From assembly GCA_903948045.1 (NCBI GenBank), contig CAJAXU010000186.1, positions 1 to 32,669 on the forward strand: a stretch of DNA of 32,669 bases, read 5' to 3'. Shown piece by piece: positions 26,431 to 32,669 of this stretch. Position numbers and translations under genes: made by a program. This DNA is from an uncultured beta proteobacterium. GTDB lineage: Bacteria; Pseudomonadota; Gammaproteobacteria; Burkholderiales; Burkholderiaceae_C. Within the stretch, counting starts at the first letter, position 1. Each line of letters begins with the position of its first letter. The notes beneath the pieces were generated by a model. The model had not been told where the DNA came from. It saw only the letters and a program-made list of their open reading frames with translations, and did no database searches.

Positions 26431-29400
26431 ATGGCAGCGATCAATGGAACTGATGGCAATGACACCCTGACTGGCAGCGACGCCAATGACAGCATTAGCG
26501 GGCTAGCAGGTAATGACACCTTGCGTGGTGGTGACGGTGCCGACAGTTTGTATGGTGGCGACGGCCAGGATGATTGGCTTTTTGGTGACTCGGGCAACGA
26601 TTACCTGCAGGACAGCTATGGTTTGATGTCTGGCGGCGCAGGTAACGACACCTTGGACGGCACTGCTGACGGCTTAAATGATAGTTTTGTTGATGCCGAC
26701 TACGGGCAAGAAGCTGGCACCGCGGGCATTACTGTCAATCTCTTGACTGGCCGTGCGACCGACACGTACGGAGACACTGACACGCTCATCAATATCAAAG
26801 GGATCATCGCGAGCAGTCGGGCAGACCACCTGATAGGTGGCATCGGCGACGAGCTTTTTCGCGGCATGGCTGGAAACGACACCATTGATGGTGGTGCGGG
26901 CTGGGACGAGGTGCATTACCGGCTTGATGCTGGTGCTGGCGGCACAGCCGGAGTAACGGTCAACTTGCTTACCGGCCTTGCGGTTGATGGCTTTGGCAAC
27001 ACAGACCAACTGATCTCTATCGAACGAGTCAGGGGGTCTGGCTTTGCAGATCTGATTACCGGTAATGCAGACGACAACAGATTTCGGGGCTTGGGTGGGA
27101 ATGACACTATGGCTGGCGGGGATGGCTGGGACTCGCTGGACTACTCTGTTGACGCGCGGTACGGCGGGGCCTTTGGGGTAACGGTTAATTTGGCCACAGG
27201 GCGAGCGACGGACGGAACAGGTGACACAGATAGCTTTACCAGTATAGAAGCGGTTAAGGGCACCAACTTTGGCGATACCTTGGTTGGCGACGAGGTGGCT
27301 AACCTGCTGCAAGGCCAAGGTGGGAACGATACGCTCAATGGCGGCGGCGGTAACGACACCTTGCAAGGCGGCAGCGGAGACGACTGGAATGACGGCTCCT
27401 CGGGCTCGGACACCGTAGACGGCGGTTCAGGTTATGACCGAGCCAACTACCGCAACTTGGGCGTTGCAGTCACCATCGACATGACAGCGGGGACCGTTGT
27501 CAAAGCGGGTGGCGGCTCCGACACCCTGATTAGTATTGAGCGCGTCATGGGCTCAGAGCTTGCAGACTCCATTGTGGGTAGTGCTGCAGATGATGACTTC
27601 AGTGGCAACCAAGGCAACGACACGCTGGATGGTGGCGCCGGAGGCGACAACGTCTGGTACGGCAATGCCACATCCGCTGTGGTGGTTGATCTGCAGGCGG
27701 GCACCGCCACGGGCGGGGAGGGCAGCGACAAACTCATCTCTATTGAGTATGTTGAAGGATCCGGCTTTGCCGATACTTTGCTGGGCTCATCGGCAGACAA
27801 CTATTTCCGCGGCGACGGAGCAACCACCGACACCCGTGGCGGTGCCGATTACATTGACGGCCGCGCTGGCTTTGACGTGATTGACTACCGCGACGACCCG
27901 CAGCGCGTCACAGTCAGCCTGGCGTCCGGGCTGGCCACGGATGGTCGGGGCTACACCGATACGCTGATCTCGATCGAGGAAGCGCGGGGCTCTGAGTACA
28001 ACGATGTGCTGACGGGCAGCACCAATTTGTACTTTGAGCGGTTTGAGGGGCGAGGCGGTAACGACACCATCGACGGCGGCGCAATCACCGACACACTGAA
28101 CCAGGACAACGCCAACCAGGCCAGTTACTTGAATGCCATTGGGTCTGTCACCGTCAATTTGGCCATTGGCAGCGCCACAGGCGCTGCGGGTAACGACGTC
28201 CTGCTCAATTTCAATCAGGTCAGGGGCTCAGGGTTTGACGATGTGCTGATTGGCTCCAACCGGACTGACGTGACTGAGCACTTTGAGGGTGGCCTGGGTA
28301 ACGACACCATTGACGGCGCGGGCGGCTTTGACGTGCTGCGTTTTGACCGGTCGACATCAGCCGTGGTGGCCAGCCTAGTGAGCGGCACTGCCACCGGTGC
28401 CGGCATCGGGTCAGACACCTTCAGCAATGTAGAGGGCCTTTTTGGCTCCAGCTACAACGATGTGTTGACTGGTGGATTGGCGGCCAATGGCGTCACCGTT
28501 GGAGATGGGCTCTTCGAATTTTTCAAAGGCGGCGCCGGTAACGACACGATTGACGGTGGCCAAGGCTATGACCGTGCTGATTACACCAGCGCCCTTGCTG
28601 GGGTCAACGTTCAACTCAATGACACACTTGATGGCAGCGCCAGCGATGGCCAGGGTGGTACTGACGTGCTGCGCAGCATCGAAGGCGTGCGCGGTTCAGA
28701 TTTCAACGACACCCTGACCGGCAGCGATACCGCCGCCTACGAGTCATTTGATGGGCGTGCGGGTGCTGACACCATTGACGGCCGTGGCGGGGTTGACCGG
28801 GCCGACTATCAGCAAGCACGCGCCGGTGTGGCGGTGAATCTGGCGCTAGAGGTTGCCAGTAGCGATGGCTACGGCAGTAGCGATATTCTGCTTAACCTTG
28901 AGAACGTGCGTGGTAGCCGAGACTTCAATGACACCATTGTGGGCAGCGCCTCAAACAACCGCTTGGAGGGGTTGGGTGGTGCTGATGTGCTCAATGGTGG
29001 GTCCGGGAACGATACCTTAGAGGGTGGCGGTGGTAACGACACCTTGCGCGGTGGCGCGGGGGACGACACGCTTAATGGGGGCGAGCAGCGTAATCTGGCG
29101 TGGAAATCTGGGCGCACCTTTGTAACTACAGACTACGACACCGCAGATTACACCGATGTCGCCACAGGCGGCATTCGGGTGGATCTGTCAACCATGGTGG
29201 TCACGGGCATCAATGGTGCTGACGTGGGTCGAGACACCCTGATCGGCATTGAGTCTGTGCGTGCTACGCGACAAGCTGATAGTGTGGTTGGCAGTCTGTC
29301 TGCCCTGAGCGGCAGCAACGAGGCCGCCGGTGCCCAGCATGGCGCTGAACTGGTGATGTACGGCGGCAGCGATACGGTGGTCCAGTCAGTGCAGCAGAAC

Positions 29401-32400
29401 ACGCCGTGGGTTGATTCCGCCTATTTGGCGTATTGGTGGTCTGACACCGCCGTCAATGCCGTCTTTACGGGCAGCACTGGCACGATTAGCTACGGTGCGG
29501 CGGGTACCTACCAACTGGCTGGGTCCGATACGGTGGCGCGGGTCTCGTCGTTTGGCGATACGCGTTACAGCGACCGCTTTGACTTCAGCGGAATGACCGG
29601 CAACCATGTGGTTGGCGCACGCTGGAACTACGTGCAGCTCAGCTCTGGCAATGACACTGTCATCGGCAATGCTGACACCCAGGTCAGCTTGCAAACGGGC
29701 GCGCTGATCAGCAGCACCGGCAAGGGTGTCAATGTGCACTTTGCCCCAGTCGGGACGACGTTCACCATTGACATGAGCCATCTCGCCAGCAATGGCGTGC
29801 AGTTGGGCGTAGCGACTGTTTCCAACATAGAGGCGATCCGCGGCACTGAGTTGGCAGACACCCTGGTGGGCGGGACGTATGACGATTTTGAAAGCTTCCG
29901 TGGCAGGGGCGGGGACGACTTCATCGATGGCGGCAGTGGTTATGACCGTTCAGACTATTTTGGTGCGACCGGGGCTGTTATGGTCAACATGGCCTTAGGT
30001 ACGGCCACTGGCGATGCGTCCATCGGTACCGACACGCTGCGTTCCATAGAGCGGATTCGGGGCACCCAGCACGACGACGTGTATGACTCACGCGGCTTCT
30101 CAGGCAGCTCGGTCAATGCAGGCAGCAATGGCGACTTCAATGCGTTTGAGGGTCGTGGTGGCAATGACACCGTCTACGGCAATGGCTACACGCGGATTGA
30201 GTTTTCAGACTCCGCAGTGGCTGTCGAAGTTAATTTGGCAACTGGCAAAGCCTGGGCTCTTAACCCGGCAGAGCGCACGGGTGACTTGGGCCTGGTCGTG
30301 GGCGAAGATACGTTCAGCGGGGTGTACAGGGTCCGCGGGTCAGCGCTAGGGGACCTGTTGCTGGGTGGCAGCGTCGGCCATAGCTCGGGCGAAACCATTT
30401 ATGAAGAGTTTGAACCCGGCGCTGGCAATGACACCGTCAACGGTTTTGGCGGCTGGGACCAACTCTATTACGCTTCGGCCTCTTCAGCGATTGCCGTTGA
30501 CTTGCGCGTGACCACTGGTCAGGTACAAGACGGTGATGGTGGTGTAGACACCTTGATAGGCATAGAGGCCATTGGCGGCACAGAATTTTCAGACGTCTTC
30601 TTCGGCAGCGACACCAACAACTCAGGCGCTGGCAACCAAGAAAGTTTTGGCGGCGGCAAGGGTGCTGACACTATCAATGGTGGTGGCGGGTATGACGAGG
30701 TTTGGTACAACTACATGAACCCGGGCGCCGGGGCAGTTGTCAACCTGGCAACTGGCATTGCCCAAGACGGCTTTGGCACGACCGACACGCTGATCAGCAT
30801 CGAAGGCGTAGAAGGCTCAGACTGGGCCGACAGCATCACCGGCAGCAGTGCGGACAACCGTCTGGACGGCCGTGGTGGCAATGACACGCTGGACGGGGGT
30901 GCCGGCAGCGACTGGGCTGAATACAACAATGCGTCGGCAGCTGTTCAGGTGGACCTTGCGTTGGGCGCAGCGACGGGTGCTGCCGGTGACGACACCCTGA
31001 TCAGTATCGAAAACGCCTACGGCTCGATCTATGCCGACACCCTGACGGGCGATGCTGGCAACAATCAACTCACCGGTATCGCTGGCAACGACACCCTGAT
31101 TGGTGCTGCTGGCGACGACTCATTGACTGGCGGCGCCGGTAATGACAGCCTGGCCGGCGGCGACGGCTTTGACAAGGCCTTTTATGCCGGAAATAGATCT
31201 AGCTACACCGTGACCACCACTGCCAACGGCGTCACAGTCGTAGACAATTCAGGCGCAGAGGGCACAGACACGCTGACTGGTATCGAACAACTCGCCTTTG
31301 CTGATGGCGCGACTGATCTTGGTACCTCACCTCCTGGGGTCGACACCACGCCCCCCACCGTCACCACCTTCTCCCCCGCTGACGAAGCCACGGGCGTGGC
31401 GGTTGGCGCCAACATCGTCCTGACTTTCAACGAGCCCATTCAGCGCGGTGCGGGCTCGATCGTACTCAAAACGGCTGCTGGCACCACAGTGGCCACCTAT
31501 GACGCAAGCAACAGTGCCAACCTGAGCATCTCGGGTAACACGCTGACGATCAACCCGACGGCGGACCTTGCATTCATGTCCGGCTACAGCGTGGTATTCG
31601 GCGCCGGCTCGGTGAAGGACGTGGCCAGCAATGCCTACGCCGGCACCAGCACCTACAACTTCAGTACCCAGACTGATCCGAATACACCAACGCTGAATGC
31701 CAGTGACATTACCAAACCAACGACCCAAATATTCTTTAACGGTCACATTTACGAGTTTGTATCAGCATCCTCGGGCATAGCCTGGGCGGCAGCCAGGGAC
31801 GAGGCATCTACCAACAGCATCAAAGGCGTGCAGGGGCATTTGGCAACGATAACTTCAGCCGACGAGAACGCAGCGATCTTTTCCGCCTTCGGCACCAAGG
31901 TGCCGGCAAATCACACCATCGGACTGGGGGGCTCAGACCTTGCACAGGAAGGCGTCTGGCGTTGGACGGGCGGCCCCGAGATTGGTCAATTGTTCGGATA
32001 CACAAATTGGGCACAAGATGAGCCAAACAATGGCTGGCAGGGCACCTCGATCACAAATGATGTCCTGGGATTCTTGGCGTTGGACTATCAAAAGCCCCCG
32101 GGTCAATGGGCCGACGATTTCAACCAACCAACACCAGGGGCAAGTGGCTACATGGCAGGCTATATTGTCGAGTACTCGGGTGCAGCCGACATGGTCGCCC
32201 CCACACTCACCAGCGCCATCCCAGCCGACAACGCCACTGCGGTGTTGGTAGGCGCCAACCTGACCCTCACGTTCAACGAACCCATCAAGGCCGGCTCCGG
32301 CAACCTGGTACTGACCAACACTGCCAACGCCGCAGACACCCGCACTGTGTCTGTCTCAGACGCCAGCCAGGTCAGCATCTCGGGCAGCCAACTCACCCTG

Positions 32401-32669
32401 AACCCCACCGCCGACCTACTGGGCGGAGCCCACTATGCCCTGACCCTGGGCGCGGGCGTAGTGCAGGATCTGGCGGGTAATGCCTACGCTGGCATCAGCT
32501 CGGCCACCACATTGGACTTCACGGTGGCAGCATCGAATGCCAAACCCACCCTCAGCGGCATCGCCTACGACTGGAAGAACCACATGCTGCTGCAAGACGT
32601 GGCGATTGCAGTCAAAGGTGGTGGCACCCCGGCAGAAGGCGCCAATGCCCCCATCCAGTTCAAGGGCCT
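26431..32669 (+). CDS. Second large RTX T1SS substrate with C-type-lectin-like domain, 3' truncated by window (absent from ORF track)
   Basis: ATG at 26431 after TTGGAG; MAAINGTDGNDTLTGSDANDSISGLAGNDTLRGGDG...; the frame stays open for about 2079 codons to the window end. Translated by hand, no in-frame stop seen. Confidence 0.93.
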   Translation, partial: MAAINGTDGNDTLTGSDANDSISGLAGNDTLRGGDGADSLYGGDGQDDWLFGDSGNDYLQDSYGLMSGGAGNDTLDGTADGLNDSFVDADYGQEAGTAGITVNLLTGRATDTYGDTDTLINIKGIIASSRADHLIGGIGDELFRGMAGNDTIDGGAGWDEVHYRLDAGAGGTAGVTVNLLTGLAVDGFGNTDQLISIERVRGSGFADLITGNADDNRFRGLGGNDTMAGGDGWDSLDYSVDARYGGAFGVTVNLATGRATDGTGDTDSFTSIEAVKGTNFGDTLVGDEVANLLQGQGGNDTLNGGGGNDTLQGGSGDDWNDGSSGSDTVDGGSGYDRANYRNLGVAVTIDMTAGTVVKAGGGSDTLISIERVMGSELADSIVGSAADDDFSGNQGNDTLDGGAGGDNVWYGNATSAVVVDLQAGTATGGEGSDKLISIEYVEGSGFADTLLGSSADNYFRGDGATTDTRGGADYIDGRAGFDVIDYRDDPQRVTVSLASGLATDGRGYTDTLISIEEARGSEYNDVLTGSTNLYFERFEGRGGNDTIDGGAITDTLNQDNANQASYLNAIGSVTVNLAIGSATGAAGNDVLLNFNQVRGSGFDDVLIGSNRTDVTEHFEGGLGNDTIDGAGGFDVLRFDRSTSAVVASLVSGTATGAGIGSDTFSNVEGLFGSSYNDVLTGGLAANGVTVGDGLFEFFKGGAGNDTIDGGQGYDRADYTSALAGVNVQLNDTLDGSASDGQGGTDVLRSIEGVRGSDFNDTLTGSDTAAYESFDGRAGADTIDGRGGVDRADYQQARAGVAVNLALEVASSDGYGSSDILLNLENVRGSRDFNDTIVGSASNNRLEGLGGADVLNGGSGNDTLEGGGGNDTLRGGAGDDTLNGGEQRNLAWKSGRTFVTTDYDTADYTDVATGGIRVDLSTMVVTGINGADVGRDTLIGIESVRATRQADSVVGSLSALSGSNEAAGAQHGAELVMYGGSDTVVQSVQQNTPWVDSAYLAYWWSDTAVNAVFTGSTGTISYGAAGTYQLAGSDTVARVSSFGDTRYSDRFDFSGMTGNHVVGARWNYVQLSSGNDTVIGNADTQVSLQTGALISSTGKGVNVHFAPVGTTFTIDMSHLASNGVQLGVATVSNIEAIRGTELADTLVGGTYDDFESFRGRGGDDFIDGGSGYDRSDYFGATGAVMVNMALGTATGDASIGTDTLRSIERIRGTQHDDVYDSRGFSGSSVNAGSNGDFNAFEGRGGNDTVYGNGYTRIEFSDSAVAVEVNLATGKAWALNPAERTGDLGLVVGEDTFSGVYRVRGSALGDLLLGGSVGHSSGETIYEEFEPGAGNDTVNGFGGWDQLYYASASSAIAVDLRVTTGQVQDGDGGVDTLIGIEAIGGTEFSDVFFGSDTNNSGAGNQESFGGGKGADTINGGGGYDEVWYNYMNPGAGAVVNLATGIAQDGFGTTDTLISIEGVEGSDWADSITGSSADNRLDGRGGNDTLDGGAGSDWAEYNNASAAVQVDLALGAATGAAGDDTLISIENAYGSIYADTLTGDAGNNQLTGIAGNDTLIGAAGDDSLTGGAGNDSLAGGDGFDKAFYAGNRSSYTVTTTANGVTVVDNSGAEGTDTLTGIEQLAFADGATDLGTSPPGVDTTPPTVTTFSPADEATGVAVGANIVLTFNEPIQRGAGSIVLKTAAGTTVATYDASNSANLSISGNTLTINPTADLAFMSGYSVVFGAGSVKDVASNAYAGTSTYNFSTQTDPNTPTLNASDITKPTTQIFFNGHIYEFVSASSGIAWAAARDEASTNSIKGVQGHLATITSADENAAIFSAFGTKVPANHTIGLGGSDLAQEGVWRWTGGPEIGQLFGYTNWAQDEPNNGWQGTSITNDVLGFLALDYQKPPGQWADDFNQPTPGASGYMAGYIVEYSGAADMVAPTLTSAIPADNATAVLVGANLTLTFNEPIKAGSGNLVLTNTANAADTRTVSVSDASQVSISGSQLTLNPTADLLGGAHYALTLGAGVVQDLAGNAYAGISSATTLDFTVAASNAKPTLSGIAYDWKNHMLLQDVAIAVKGGGTPAEGANAPIQFKG
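26440..31310 (+). repeat. RTX super-repeat region: short nonapeptide blocks alternating with spacers ending in an [LF]xxIExVxGSxxxDxLxG pattern
   Basis: About 18 spacers with the VxVNLxxGxAxDGxGxTDTLISIExVxGS pattern, separated by one to several GGxGNDTxxGG nonapeptides. Confidence 0.9.
31336..31674 (+). other. Big_5-like Ig domain, copy 1
   Basis: DTTPPTVTTFSPADEATGVAVGANIVLTFNEPIQRGAGSIVLKT...LTINPTADLAFMSGYSVVFGAGSVKDVASNAYAG. Confidence 0.85.
31729..32175 (+). other. C-type-lectin-like domain (CTLD)
   Basis: GHIYEFVSASSGIAWAAARDEA...GHLATITSADENAAIFSAF...TIGLGGSDLAQEGVWRWTGGPEIGQLFGYTNWAQDEPNNGW...GQWADDFNQ...AGYIVEYSG. Confidence 0.85.
32188..32526 (+). other. Big_5-like Ig domain, copy 2
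   Basis: DMVAPTLTSAIPADNATAVLVGANLTLTFNEPIKAGSGNLVLTN...LTLNPTADLLGGAHYALTLGAGVVQDLAGNAYAG, clearly paralogous to the copy at 31336. Confidence 0.85.

Noticed and set aside
26440-31200. Short periodic DNA repeats resembling a CRISPR-like array
   Set aside because: Periodicity is in-frame coding for RTX nonapeptides; repeats are degenerate and no spacers or cas genes are present.

Overview
The window looks like a betaproteobacterial (probably Comamonadaceae-like, inferred) chromosome segment. The left ~7 kb holds housekeeping genes: dcd (5' truncated by the window), a RhlE-type DEAD-box helicase, apaH(-), a CorC/HlyC-family CBS transporter-like protein, a YdcF/ElyC-family protein(-) and fhs. 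The right ~25.5 kb is a compact type I secretion locus: a 4716-aa giant repeat adhesin (7169..21319), then TolC-like, LapB/HlyB-like ABC and HlyD-like exporter genes, then a second large RTX protein starting at 26431. That second ORF runs off the right edge without a stop and is missing from the supplied ORF track. Main observations: (i) the giant adhesin carries an SGNH/GDSL (DUF4886-like) hydrolase domain that appears split by a 915-bp, exactly in-frame, circularly permuted block of Calx-beta sequence bounded by an 8-bp direct repeat; excising it in silico restores both an uninterrupted SGNH domain and a canonical Calx-beta domain; (ii) the second substrate carries a cysteine-free C-type-lectin-like domain with an EPN motif between two Ig-like domains; (iii) the two substrates share a collinear block of unusual RTX spacers; (iv) a perfect 26-bp palindrome lies ~80 bp upstream of the giant gene; (v) the adhesin, TolC and ABC genes are joined by 1-nt and 4-nt stop/start overlaps. 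All domain calls are from reading by eye; no database search was run.
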